The notes beneath the pieces are model-generated. The model saw nothing but the letters and a program-made list of their open reading frames with translations, did not search any database and was not told the DNA's origin. From Zygaena filipendulae (lineage: Eukaryota; Arthropoda; Insecta; Lepidoptera; Zygaenidae), in NCBI GenBank assembly GCA_907165275.2, contig CAJRBF020000007.1, forward strand, positions 124,001 to 188,000: a DNA stretch of 64,000 bases. The letters run 5' to 3'. A program made the translations under genes and the position numbers. This document shows, in pieces, positions 10,173 to 20,417 of this stretch; position 1 is the first letter of the stretch; every line of letters starts with the position of its first letter.

Positions 10173-10296
10173 CTTTGTTGGAGATTTTGAGGTTATAATC
10201 GACATTATTTTGGCAATCACTGTTATTTTCGTTTGAATCACGCAAAGCAGAAGCGTTTAACGCAAATTCTACGAGTCGTTTTCCTCTTGAAAACAT
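10173..10296 (-). CDS. DUF7869-like transposase, exon 1 (41 codons)
   Basis: The minus strand has an ATG at 10296 opening a 124-nt frame that begins MFSRGKRLVEFAL and ends at the consensus donor AAAG|GTAAGT. The leftover single base fits the phase of the acceptor at 5730 exactly, giving ...ISNK-D-GKSES. Short N-terminal exons starting with a similar basic/hydrophobic motif are what I would expect for this family, but I infer the exon from splice signals and phase only. The 3.9-kb Gypsy now lies in the following intron. Confidence 0.65.
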
Positions 10297-10708
10297 AATG
10301 TTGAGATTTAATTGACGTTAGCACTTGTTTTATTATTTTTTTAATAAACAAAAGCAAGTTATGATGTGCATGTCACTCGTAACGTAGTGCGACTGAACAC
10401 GATGCGACATGAATGAAGGAGATAAGTATGCGACATAACTCCTTCATTCATAACAGCGCAGCGCGATCACGCACTTGACTCCTTCATCCGCTCCGGAAAG
10501 ATGCAGATTGGAAATATTTTAAATTGAAGAAAATGCTAAGTGCCCATATCTCATTCATTCATGGTAATATAATTTTATCTTTGTACATAACTCCTTCATT
10601 GCTTTCTATTTCTAAAACGAACCTTAAAATGCACTGTTTTAAGGTCTGATATAGTTTGTACGTACATAACACCTTCATTCGATGTAAAAATGACTTTTTT
10701 TTTTAAAT
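10297..10708. promoter_or_regulatory. Right subterminal region: repeated CTCCTTCATTC motifs and likely promoter
   Basis: Non-coding region between the transposase start and the right TIR. It holds at least five copies of an ACTCCTTCATT-like motif (about 10437, 10471, 10585, 10666 and 10712). One pair forms an inverted repeat: ATGAATGAAGGAG at 10409-10421 against CTCCTTCATTCAT at 10439-10451. The motif is also part of the TIR itself (GAATGAAGGGG). Repeats of this kind usually bind transposase; that role is inferred. Confidence 0.6.
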
Positions 10709-10740
10709 GTTACATAACCCCTTCATCCACTTATGTCTTC
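10709..10740 (-). repeat. Right terminal inverted repeat of the DNA transposon
   Basis: On the minus strand it starts GAAGACATAAGTGGATGAAG and matches the left TIR at 28 of 32 positions. The TSD AATT follows at 10741-10744. Confidence 0.88.
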
Positions 10741-11311
10741 AATTATAATTATCTGCGGAGGGAGTTATACCGGCACAAGCAGACTGCGCCTTACCTGAGA
10801 TCTTACCTAACAGATAGTAAAGCTTTTCTGCATCTGTGAGCGAGGGATTATCATGAACTACTGATTTAAAACTATTATAGAATATTGGCCATGAGCGAAT
10901 GTCCTCACTGAAATTCATTAATTCAATAGGAGGTAGGGCAGGTCTTGTTCTGCGCAATGCAGTGTCATTGACCTGTTGCGATGACGAATATTGAGTGCTT
11001 GCACCTTTGACACAACGAAATAAACGATCAAAAGCAACAAGAGGCTTGTAATTAGGCGTTGCTTTAGGATTAACATTCAATAATCGCGTATTACAAGCGT
11101 CTAAACTCGCAGTGAACTCAGAACGTAAGTTATCAATGTTGGAACACTCGCAAAGAAAACTTTCCCTCGACTCGGCATTCTTATTCGCGTTTAACGATAA
11201 ATCATATATGCTCTGAAGGCACTCGAATAATGCATTTTGTTTTGCTTCCAAAACATTCAACTGTGAATCGAAAATATCGGAAGAAACATCCTTTTTTTCC
11301 TTCGAAGACAT
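10741..11311 (-). pseudogene. BEL/Pao gag, N-terminal portion
   Basis: Starts with ATG at 11311 (MSSKEKKDVSSDIFDSQ) and runs 190 codons to the transposon junction. The first 110 residues are largely helical. The DUF1759-type capsid region then begins (LPPIELMNFSEDIRSWPIFYNSFKSVV, a characteristic BEL/Pao pattern). It joins in frame to 2985-1926 if the DNA transposon is removed with one AATT copy. The gene is broken by that insertion and by loss of everything after the start of protease. Confidence 0.85.
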
Positions 11312-12706
11312 TGTAAACCAAGTTTTAATTTATTGACAACAGACAAATTGTCAAACTCGAAACTGACAAGTGTCAACGAAAGATCGGACAATATGGCGGG
11401 TAGTTGATTGAGTGGTATGGACGTAATATTTATTAGCACCCAATAGCGGTTTGCAAGTACCTTAGCACTATCGTTAGCAACTAGCAAGTAGCACTGATGC
11501 GAATATTGGAACAGAGCTATTGTTTATGGGCTTGCCATAAACAAGAGACTCGGGTCAGAAATAGGTTTCCGTTCGAGACCCGAAGTATGAACTTCCGGCG
11601 TCGAACGAACTGGAAAGAAACTTTTTTATTAATACCTACCTATTTTGGGGACAAAAAATTATTAAAGTAATTTTACCAAATTAGGCAGATAAATGAATTA
11701 AATTACGTAATCCTATCGATCGATACGTAAATATGATATGTATTACTCGATATGTATTACTTAGAAATATTACGAAAATAAGCGGAAATAATATGATTTC
11801 ACAGGGACTACGTAGGTAGGTATTCCTATGAAGCGGGATTTGTGCGACGACGCAATGTCGTTGCACAAGGAAATAAGTATGAAATACGTAAAATATATAA
11901 TATATATAAGCGGAGAAATATCACCTATTAATGCAATATTAAATAGGGGCGGTAAATAAGTAGGATCATAAATCCGGCTCGAAGGACCAAGTAAAATGGA
12001 GATGCCTGGAGTCGACTAACTTAAAAATGAAAGATTTAGTGGACTGTATTTTTGAAAAGCGGTAATTTAAGCTAATCGTTAAATTGTCTCGCAAAACTAA
12101 GGGGTGTAGGTGGATAGGACTAGTGCACCAACCTGCGTTCTTTGTTTGAAGTCCAAGCCGGCGCCGGCGTCACAATCACACTTCACACCACAAATATAAT
12201 GTTCACGAGATTCTCCAGGTTACTTCACACTTTAGCGCGGTTCGCGAAGGAGCAGGATCACCATTAAGTGTGTATAATCCTATGTCCGAATTATTTAATA
12301 AGCGGCAGCGGAGCTAAATCACGTCACGCAAGTATGGCGTCTACGCAACTACTCGTTTCTTCACCCATATATAGGGGGCGCTTCAGTGGCACACTAGCGG
12401 GATTAGGTATGGGAAGGCGAGACATTAAAAAAATTTATTTAAACAATAGATGGCGCCAACACTAATGTTAACAGTTTTTCCTTATTCAAGCTCAAGTCTT
12501 CCTCCGTTTCCGAATCCTCACTACTTGTTGAACTCATTAATAATCCAATGATATTACGATAAAGAAAACATATAGACCACATGATTTTTTGATATGAACC
12601 CCAAACAATCCAATAACCATTTATCAAGACGTAGGTAGTGGAGTAACGAAATGGCGTTGAATTGGGAATGCGAAATTTCACTACACTGCCGTTAATTGTT
12701 ACTTTG
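11312..12706. other. Unassigned flank between BEL gag and the I-like element
   Basis: The first roughly 180 bases are probably the minus-strand gag leader. No matching BEL LTR was recognised. At 11520-11544 there is a perfect 10-bp hairpin (TTGTTTATGG, loop GCTTG, CCATAAACAA). The rest is AT-rich with short ORFs only. The last stretch, up to TSD base 12707, is the target DNA into which the I-like element inserted. Confidence 0.6.
12439..12537 (-). CDS. Short acidic ORF of unknown status (32 codons)
   Basis: ATG at 12537 starts MSSTSSEDSETEEDLSLNKE, a composition that looks like an acidic N-terminal exon of a transposase or host nuclear protein. The frame is also open upstream. I do not recognise it, and the length alone gives little support. 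Confidence 0.2.
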   Translation of the reverse strand: MSSTSSEDSETEEDLSLNKEKLLTLVLAPSIV

Positions 12707-12718
12707 AAGTAAATGTGT

Positions 12719-12861
12719 CAGTTCCACTCGGGATACGGTGTTGAGTGCACTCGTGTCAGTGTCTACGATAACCGGTTTATTCATTAGAAAAAAGTCCACT
12801 ACTTTGCGTTGCACGTGCGATGCTGCTTCGTGCGTGCATACAATAGTGTGCTCTATTCATC
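12719..12861 (+). other. 5' UTR of the I-like element
   Basis: Runs from the first element base after the TSD to the ORF1 ATG. I- and Jockey-group elements carry internal promoters here (known for the group); no specific motif was confirmed. Confidence 0.6.
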
Positions 12862-14369
12862 ATGGAGGACGGTATAAGTCCGGATGATGATGTAGTTGCC
12901 AACCCGCTTATTAACAATAACGACGACCAATCTAACCTAAGTACGGAGCAAATTCTGTATGAGACTTCGATGGATGTTCAATTTAATGAAGAAAATGCGA
13001 ACCAAGCTAATGATAGACCTAATAAAAGAGGGAGAGTTGATGATGAGAATGAAACATGGATAACAGTTGGAAGAGATGGCAAAAGAAGTAAGACAAAAAT
13101 TGAATTAATTATAACTAGCTCCGAAAAGTTACCAAAACAATTTGCCTTAGCAAAGCTGTTTAGTTCACACAATATTACGGATATTACAAGAGTTCGATAC
13201 ATAAATCCATATAAAAATTTAGTACACTTTAATAGTGATATAAATATAGACCGGTTAATTTCATGTCAAGAGTTGCAACAATTAGGTTGGAGAATCCAAC
13301 GACCTCTGGAAGTAGGTATTTCCTATGGTATTATCAGAAACATAGAACTAAACCTAAGTGAAAAGGAGATATTAGAAGTTATATCGAGTCCATGTGAACT
13401 CGTGGCGGTAAAACGTCTTAAACGAAGGAGTGCGGATGGGGCTGGATGGATAGAAAGCGAGACAGTTAGATTAGGTTTTAGTGGGCCCTCCCTCCCATCA
13501 TGCATTACCATTTACGGAATGAAGGTTAAAGTGGAACCCTATGTTTTCCCGGTAACACAATGCTCAAGATGTTGGAGATTTGGTCACACAATTAGAATGT
13601 GCCCGACTAAAAAAGAAATCTGCCCAAAGTGTTCCAAAAAGCATGCAAATTGCGAAGTGACAGTTTTTAAATGTGTGAACTGTACTGGAAACCACCACGC
13701 ATTAGATAGAATATGTCCGCAGTTCCAAAAAGAAAAACGGGTACGAGAAATAATGGCAGAATTTAACACATCTTACAGAAAAGCCATGATGATGTACGTT
13801 CCTCTAATAGGTGAAAGTGGTGAAACAGATATAATTACTACAGCTCCGGAATCACAATTAGGCCTGAGAGTCGAAAGAGAGAGAGAGATCGAGCGAGAGA
13901 CCTTATCCTCAAGAGTCCCTGAATGTACGCAAACTCAAAATCGAAACAGACCTACATATGCCACGGTGCTGAGATCACCTTTATTGGAGAATGTTAACAA
14001 TAATGCCCATTCCATGTTGCAAAAAAAAAATCTGACAAAGTTTTAGAAGAGACAGATAAGAAGAAGAAGAAGAAGAAAACTAAAAAAGTGGCTCAACCAA
14101 CCGATGGCTGCGACATGTCTAGTAACACATCGGATAACCAATTTACCTACGAGGCAACAAAAGATCAAGATAATACTGAAAGAGACAAGAGGAGAATTGG
14201 TGTAACATTTGTCCAATTACTCAAGAAACTGAAGGCTATAATGTTTTCTGATGAGTACAAAGATACTACCGGTAAGATTAAACACGGAATTTCTATATGC
14301 TTGGAATGGATTACAACCAGTGTGATGCAGTATATTTGTGAATTGCCTTTTAAACTCAATTTAAGCTAA
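12862..14369 (+). pseudogene. I-like ORF1 (gag-like, three zinc knuckles), one frameshift near 14030
   Basis: ORF1 proteins of this group bind element RNA and package it with ORF2. The frame opens at the ATG at 12862 (MEDGISPDDD). It has a basic middle (RPNKRGRVDD), an RRM-like region at about 95-215, and a Cys/His array at about 233-290: CSRCWRFGHTIRMC, CPKCSKKHANC and CVNCTGNHHALDRIC. The first frame stops at 14046 just after a run of ten A. In another frame the protein goes on through a Lys-rich stretch to a stop at 14369, ending in a hydrophobic C-terminus (VTFVQLLKKLKAIMF...). A single indel in the A-run therefore separates the two parts, either a real mutation or a homopolymer error. 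Confidence 0.85.
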
Positions 14370-14553
14370 AAGTTAAAATAGATACGGTTAAGGACTCTAA
14401 AATAATAATTCTGCAATGGAACGCACAAAGTGTTAAGCCTAAACTTGTAGCTTTAGAACAATTACTCTCACAAGAAAAGGTTCATATAGTAGTATTAAGT
14501 GAAACCTGGCTGGATTCAAGGTCTGGTGTAAATGACTTTAAAATAAATGGATA
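14370..14553 (+). pseudogene. I-like ORF2, start of the endonuclease (piece 1)
   Basis: The frame reads IIILQWNAQSVKPKLVALEQ... and VVLSETWLDS, the first two blocks of an apurinic-type endonuclease (Asn in QWNAQS, Glu in SETWL). It stops at KINGY, where the LTR element inserted. Excision with one GATA copy restores the frame into 16558-16580. Confidence 0.85.
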
Positions 14554-15015
14554 TGTCGGCGAGAGGGTAGTTTCGTTATCAATAACGTTTCCCGCCGACT
14601 AATAGCGGTTGTAGTACGTTCGTTCCCCCGCTCCACTCCATTGCCCGACTCGTCTTTGTTAGAACTTGATATAAAACGCGGGTATGTGTAAGCAACGATT
14701 CATTGTTACTTTGTGTTCAGTTCAGAGCGGTTATAGTGTCATATCAGTGTCGTATCAATCTAGAGTGGCTATAGTGATTACGTGTGCTGTGTCATCTAAT
14801 ACTTTCCAGAGGTTTGCTTAAGTCGGGAGCACGGGCAGTGGAGGTGAGCGTTCATGCATTGTAAAGGGGCCCCATTAAACCTACACCTGGGTCGCAAGTC
14901 CCAGGCACTGCTCCGTGTTCCCTACGGATATCTGGTATGCTGTATTATCTATAACTATGTTGGTGCAATTGCTTATTATAGTTCCATGTTCCTATCTATC
15001 TATTCTTTTCCTACA
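14554..15015. repeat. LTR 1 of the TRIM-like element
   Basis: Begins TGTCGGCGAGAGGGTAG and ends TTTTCCTACA; 462 bp; pairs with 16098-16557. Confidence 0.9.
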
Positions 15016-16097
15016 TCAGAATTGGGATATTACTTGCGTCCACATTTCTGCCAATAAGTTTCCTACGTTCGGTTTCTCTCGGTCAAGTATTATGTTTTAC
15101 ATAAATCCTGACAACGTTGCGATTGAATTAGTTAATGGACTCCTAGGAGCAATTAATTATTAGTCTTCGAACTCATAGAAGTAATATCATCGCCTAGACC
15201 TACGGGTGTGTAGCTAACGTGATTTTGTGATTTCATTTCAAAGTTATCGATACCTTTGTCCATTAAGTTTTGTGATATAATCATATCTATCTAGTTGTTT
15301 AGAATTTTGATGCGTGCTGCAATATTTTAACTGTTTTCTCATCCACTCGACAGTTAAAAAGCTTCGTCCGTAACTCATTACTGGAATTCCAACCGTGGGG
15401 TTGAAATCTTGTTGATTTCAACTTTTGTCCTTTGTGTAAGAGAGATAATTTTTAATCTACCCACGTACCCAGCCGTCTTAAAATTTCGTTGAGTAGGTAT
15501 GCGGTATTCTAGTAAGGTAGTATAGAGATTCTGTCATGTTACGATTTTTATTAAACTGTGAGTGTGACTATTCCCGAAATTAGCGGTTGCTATGTTCTGG
15601 TATTGTTAAGGTCAGTTTGTGATAGCGAGGATGGCGTGTCGGCGAGATATAGTGAAATTTGAAAGTTATTCAATAGTTAGAGAATTTGGAAGGAAAGACA
15701 AACAAAAAAAAAAGAAAGAAAAAAAAAATTTGGTGATTGAATTTTGTGCTGAAAAAATGTGTGGTGGCTACAGGGACAAAAAAAAATGCGTCCGGTCTAG
15801 CATAGCCCGGAAAAAAGAATGTGTCTGCAGCTACTACTTCGGACTAGCACGATTCAATCTAGTTTTACTTAGATATCATTTTCTAATAGTTAAATTGTGC
15901 CAGTGTTTTTCAGTGTTTCGAATAACTAGTTGCGCGGAGTTTTTGAGTGTTTCGAAAGCTAGATTGTACGAGTGTTTTTGAGTGATGTTGAGAGTGAGAT
16001 ATTATGTCAGGATGAACGAGCGTTCATATTAGTTTTCTATCTCGGATTTCTTCCTGTGATTTCAGCGCCCGAGGACGTGCGCATGTCAGTATGGCCG
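15016..16097. other. Internal region of the TRIM-like element
   Basis: 1082 bp with A-runs around 15700-15790 and no recognisable gene or RNA structure. Confidence 0.7.
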
Positions 16098-16557
16098 TGT
16101 CGGCGAGAGGGTAGTTTCGTTATCAATAACGTTTCCCGCCGACTAATAGCGGTTGTAGTACGTTCGTTCCCCCGCTCCACTCCATTGCCCGACTCGTCTT
16201 TGTTAGAACTTGATATAAAACGCGGGTATGTGTAAGCCACGATTCATTGTTACTTTGTGTTCAGTTCAGAGCGGTTATAGTGTCATCAGTGTCGTATCAA
16301 TCTAGAGTGGCTATAGTGATTACGTGTGCTGTGTCATCTAATACTCTCCAGAGGTTTGCTTAAGTCGGGAGCACGGGCAGTGGAGGTGAGCGTTCATGCA
16401 TTGTAAAGGGGCCCCATTAAACCTACACCTGGGTCGCAAGTCCCAGGCACTGCTCCGTGTTCCCTACGGATATCTGGTATGCTGTATTATCTATAACTAT
16501 GTTGGTGCAATTGCTTATTATAGTTCCATGTTCCTATCTATCTATTCTTTTCCTACA
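16098..16557. repeat. LTR 2 of the TRIM-like element
   Basis: 460-bp near-identical copy of 14554-15015, followed by the TSD GATA. Confidence 0.9.
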
Positions 16558-16580
16558 GATACAATATATTTAGACAAGAT
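16558..16580 (+). pseudogene. I-like ORF2 endonuclease, piece 2
   Basis: A short stretch that reads on from GY as NIFRQD in the restored frame. It ends where the next insertion begins and joins in frame to RDDSYGGVAI at 16894. Confidence 0.75.
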
Positions 16581-16893
16581 ATTTATTTACTTCTGGACTT
16601 ATAATAATAAAAACAACTGTATTGCCTATTTGTTGCGACACGCTGGTTGTGCTTGTTTATGTTATTTCATATATTAACTGTTGTCGTAACAAATAAAGTT
16701 TATTTCATTTCATTTCATTTCATGTTGTTATCATTTATTGATTTTACGTAATTTTACCAAAATGTATGTAATATTAGCCAGTAACTTGTGGAAACGTAGT
16801 GGATTGTACATTTACTTATAGTTATACTGTATATCGAGTTGTAGTATATAATGTACGATTGTTTGTTTTCCCAAATAAAATAAAAAAAAAAAT
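16581..16893 (+). mobile_element. Tailed retroposon fragment, about 313 bp
   Basis: Inserted between codons of the endonuclease. It contains AATAAAG followed by four ATTTC-type units (about 16700-16723) and ends in an A-rich tail with AAATAAAATAAA then a poly(A) run. No ORF. Only a 2-bp overlap (AT) is shared at the junctions. Probably the 3' end of a non-LTR element or a SINE. Confidence 0.6.
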
Positions 16894-16968
16894 AGGGATG
16901 ACTCGTATGGAGGTGTGGCAATCGTAACGCACAAGTCCATCAAAGCACAACTAAGTTCAAGTAGACAC
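16894..16968 (+). pseudogene. I-like ORF2 endonuclease, piece 3
   Basis: Reads RDDSYGGVAIVTHKSIKAQL, the conserved block of non-LTR endonucleases, and ends in SSSRH inside the 14-bp TSD. It continues in frame at 31383 (LNSGIELIQV). Confidence 0.85.
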
Positions 16969-19900
16969 AGTTCGTTGGAAGCGTGCGCTGCGAAAATAAA
17001 GCTCTCCGGTTACTAAAATCGTGAACGACAGGTCGATTTGAGAGTTAAAACCTGATTTTAATTTCATTAGTTGCGCGAAGTGAAGGCCTTTTGAATGGCG
17101 TAGTTCGTTTTCCAAAAGTGTGTAGCGTTGAGCCGTAATTTCCAAAAAACCTCCGTGACAACTCGAGCTCCCATACAGAAGTGCTAAATACAAAACTTTA
17201 ACCGTGTGCGGCTCGCTCAATTGATCTGTAACGTATACTTTTGAAACTGTAAAAAGACGCGTATTTGTGCTCCCCAATAGCTGTGTAAAAACCAGATTTT
17301 TCCGGCCTTCGGGCCAGGAAATATTCGGGAAAAACCAAAATCCCATAGTGTTAAAATTTGAACGGACAAAATTTTTTCCAAATTTGAATACGTATACGGA
17401 GGGCTACCTCATAACAAACCGTTTGACGCATATATTTCGTCCCTACGTTCACGGATTTGGGAGTTACCCGACCGGGAGTTGGCGTTGAAGGGCACTGTGT
17501 ATTTCGGACCCCCTAATTCAAAATTTAAAGCGATGAGGTACTGTTTTTATTAATTAATTAATTGGACTATTTAGTGACAAAACTATTAGTGAAAAAAGTT
17601 CCAAAATCCGTTCAGTGAGAGCAAAGTTATTAATTAATTTCCGCGACCCATTTTGGCCTACCGACCGCACGAAATAACTTTGTTGGTCGATCGCAATCGT
17701 GACCCTGCTGATTTCGGCTGATCCGAGGGGTTTCAGCTGAATCTTATTCCGGAAATCTTCGGCGGGACGGGTCTGTTACCCGTCAGGCGTTACGGCGTGT
17801 TCCTCCTGTCAGGGATACCCGAGTTACGGGATCCGGAAGTCGAGGTAGTTGGCGCCGGGAGAGACCCCTCTTCGCAGCTCGACCCCGAAGATTTGGCTGA
17901 GGCTGGAGAATACCTGGAGTAGTATCTAGTTAGCTCATAAAATTGTCTGTCCTTCTGTGTTGCTGTATATTTTTAGCTTTTATAGAAAAATAATTATAAG
18001 CCTGTGTAAATTACCTACTGCAGAGTCCAACTTCTTCAATAACTTTGTTTTACTGCATATTTTGTGTGCCATTCAGCGCGACCAACGAAATTGATACTTT
18101 TGCCGACCCGACTGGATTCCGTTGTTGTTTATTTTGACTGCTGCGCAGCTGACCGTAACCCCTTGCCGCCCCTCTAATTGCCTGAACTGGAATTGATGGT
18201 TGACAAGAAATTTTTATATAAATAAAAAAGTGTATTTATAAAATCCGTTGCCAATTGTGGATACATATTGGGACATTTTGCAGACAAAAATTTTAATGTA
18301 CATTAAACTTGGAATATACTGTAATAATTGTGTTTTGGAGAAATTAAAGTATCCAAAATTTTTTTTATTTATTTCCTGCGGGGATCAATCAGGCATTTCT
18401 TTATTAGATTAATCTCTAGTGTGAAATCTTTAAATTTTAAAATTTTGAAACATAGGTATGTGTATTGTGTGCGAGTCGGGCATGGTCTAGGATCAAAACC
18501 TCCGGGCACGCTACGAACGAGTAGCGTTTTATACCTATTGCCAACCGGCATCGGTTCGGTCGGTCGCCGTCGGAGATATTCGGGGGCGGGGACAGATAAG
18601 GCCCGCGACAGATTAATTTTATTTCATCTAAACTCATTTAAAAACTTGCAAAATAAATTACAAATAGAGAAATCGATAACAATTTTGGCAAATTAAGGGC
18701 AATAGAGTAAAAGTAGACCGTTTAACGTAAAATCCAAAGGGTTTTTAGAACAAAATCATTAAAATTATTAAATAGTAAATAAAAATCTTAAATAAATAAA
18801 ATATATACACTATATAGCACAGGGATATAACCAAAGGTATTAAACTAAGTAAAACATAGATTCAGAGAAATTCACAGATTCATTTAATTTGATTTAAAAT
18901 TGTTGCTAGGCGGAGTGTGGAGTGCCTGTGGCGGGCCTTACATTCCGATCTTGTCGGCTCGGCCGGACTGGCACTGCATTTTATCGCTACCCGCGTATTA
19001 TATCCTTCGGGCATATCTTGCAATAGAATACTGTTGTGGGTAATTGCTAAAGATATCAAACCTTACTGGTTGTACTGTATGCACTGCACACGATAAATAC
19101 TGACCGAAATTGCATAACGCAAAATACTGACGTAACGAATGAACTACATACATACATTCATACATAAGTACATAAAATATAGGTAACTACCACTAACCGG
19201 TGGGAGTACTGGGACTGACAAATATGGACCGGACTTTGCTTAAGTTGGGATTACGTGATATCACGTTCTTGGCGTTCGTGACACGTTTACATTCTATTTT
19301 TAGAATTTTATAAAACTTCGTCACAGTCTTTGTTTACCTTTGGAAATAGTTTTATTCACAAATTAAATTAATCTTTTGGCAATCCACTGTAGGGAAGGTT
19401 ACTTGACACGGTTTTTTTTGATTCGCTAACGTAGGCATTCGGCGCCTGGCTCGCGAGATACGGCGCGCCTGCAAATACCTAAAGGCGTCTGGTGTTGGGC
19501 GGCTGCGGGGCGCGAGCTGTCGGTTTGGGCGAGTGCCGTGCAGGTGTCTAGGGCGGAGGAGCTCTGCGCCTGTCGAACGCAAAAATAATAACCGGCGTGA
19601 CGCGTGCAGCCGCGGAGCTGGAGCCTCGGACGTCCCGGGTGTCCCGCCGGCTCACCATCTGAAACAGAAGATATAATTTATTTTTTTATTTTATTTTATT
19701 TTTCTTTATTTAGGGCAACAAACGACCATTACAATATTATATAATAACAAGAAAATATGAGTACAGTAAAGTAAGGCAATTGTATAGCCAACCACGTTAC
19801 CCACGTCTTACCAAAATAGTACAAATTATTATTATTACCAACAGGAAGATAATACCATTAACTCCCGTTGCGCTACACTAAAGTGCAATTATAATATAAT

Positions 19901-20398
19901 CTATATCTATACTTATAACAAAACTGTAGAGAGGCCAATTCTGCACATCAAATACAAATCCAAAATTAACATTGGAGGATCGACACTGATGCCAAAAATG
20001 CAATCAGCAAATTTTTGTCTGTCTGTCTGTATATGCACGCGTGGGTCAGAAACCACTGAAGGGATTTTAACCAAACACCGGCACTCTGCAGTACATACTC
20101 CTGAGCAGGTCACAAGCCATATAACATAACGCTAAGACACACCGGAGCCGAGCAGTAACCACAAACCTGAAGCAAGTCGGATGAAAATGCTCTCTCGAGC
20201 TCCTATCCTCGCATACGTTGATCATACACCAAAAGCATGTACAACAAAGATGATGGTCTTCAAAAGATCTACAGAAATGTCCTCAATAGTATATAGTATA
20301 TATCATCTTCATCAAAAAAGAAGAAGGTCCGCAACATCAGGTTATAAAAGTGTAAGACATAACAAAAGAAGAAAGAAGACAATAATATTTAGATAAGT
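16969..20398 (+). other. 5' region of the R1-group insertion, no gene seen
   Basis: Mostly AT-rich with no long ORF. GC-richer blocks lie at about 17640-17930 and 19430-19660. Next to the second block the minus strand has a splice-acceptor-like CTTCTGTTTCAG followed by ATGGTGAGCC (about 19665-19680). A gtctgtctgtctgt stretch at about 20018 resembles motifs common in lepidopteran repeats. It may be an unusual 5' UTR, or contain captured or inserted DNA. Confidence 0.5.
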
Positions 20399-20417
20399 GT
20401 AACAGTTACAATTACAA

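Larger units (their letters stand above)
2986..10740 (-). mobile_element. DNA transposon with DUF7869-like transposase, possibly Sola-type (contains a nested Gypsy)
   Basis: The element is bounded by imperfect 32-bp terminal inverted repeats (28 of 32 match) and a 4-bp TSD, AATT, at 2982-2985 and 10741-10744. It sits inside a BEL gag ORF, and removing it restores that frame exactly, so both ends are certain. Without the nested Gypsy (6139-10009) its own length is about 3.9 kb. It carries one spliced minus-strand gene (exon 1 at 10173-10296, exon 2 at 3450-5730) and several subterminal copies of a CTCCTTCATTC-like motif near both ends. A 4-bp TSD and an Asp-Asp-Asp/Glu layout resemble what is known of the Sola superfamily. 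That assignment is inference; the family could also be unclassified. Confidence 0.85.
14554..16557. mobile_element. Small non-coding LTR retrotransposon (TRIM-like)
   Basis: Two direct LTRs, 14554-15015 and 16098-16557 (TG...CA), flank 1082 bp of internal DNA. The TSD is GATA at 14550-14553 and 16558-16561. The LTRs differ at a few sites, including a short indel. The internal part has no gag, protease, RT or integrase; the longest frame (15619-15981) is Lys-rich from A-runs and resembles nothing I know. No convincing primer site or polypurine tract was found, so the orientation is uncertain. Mobility would need proteins from another element. Confidence 0.85.

Noticed and set aside
11520..11544. 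Perfect 10-bp hairpin considered as terminator or tRNA-like element
   Set aside because: No cloverleaf, no T-run and no neighbouring gene supports a role; kept only as a note in the flank.
14854..15057. Repeated ORF beginning MHCKGAPLNL in both TRIM LTRs (also 16396-16677)
   Set aside because: Lies inside the LTR, diverges at the LTR end and has no recognisable domain.
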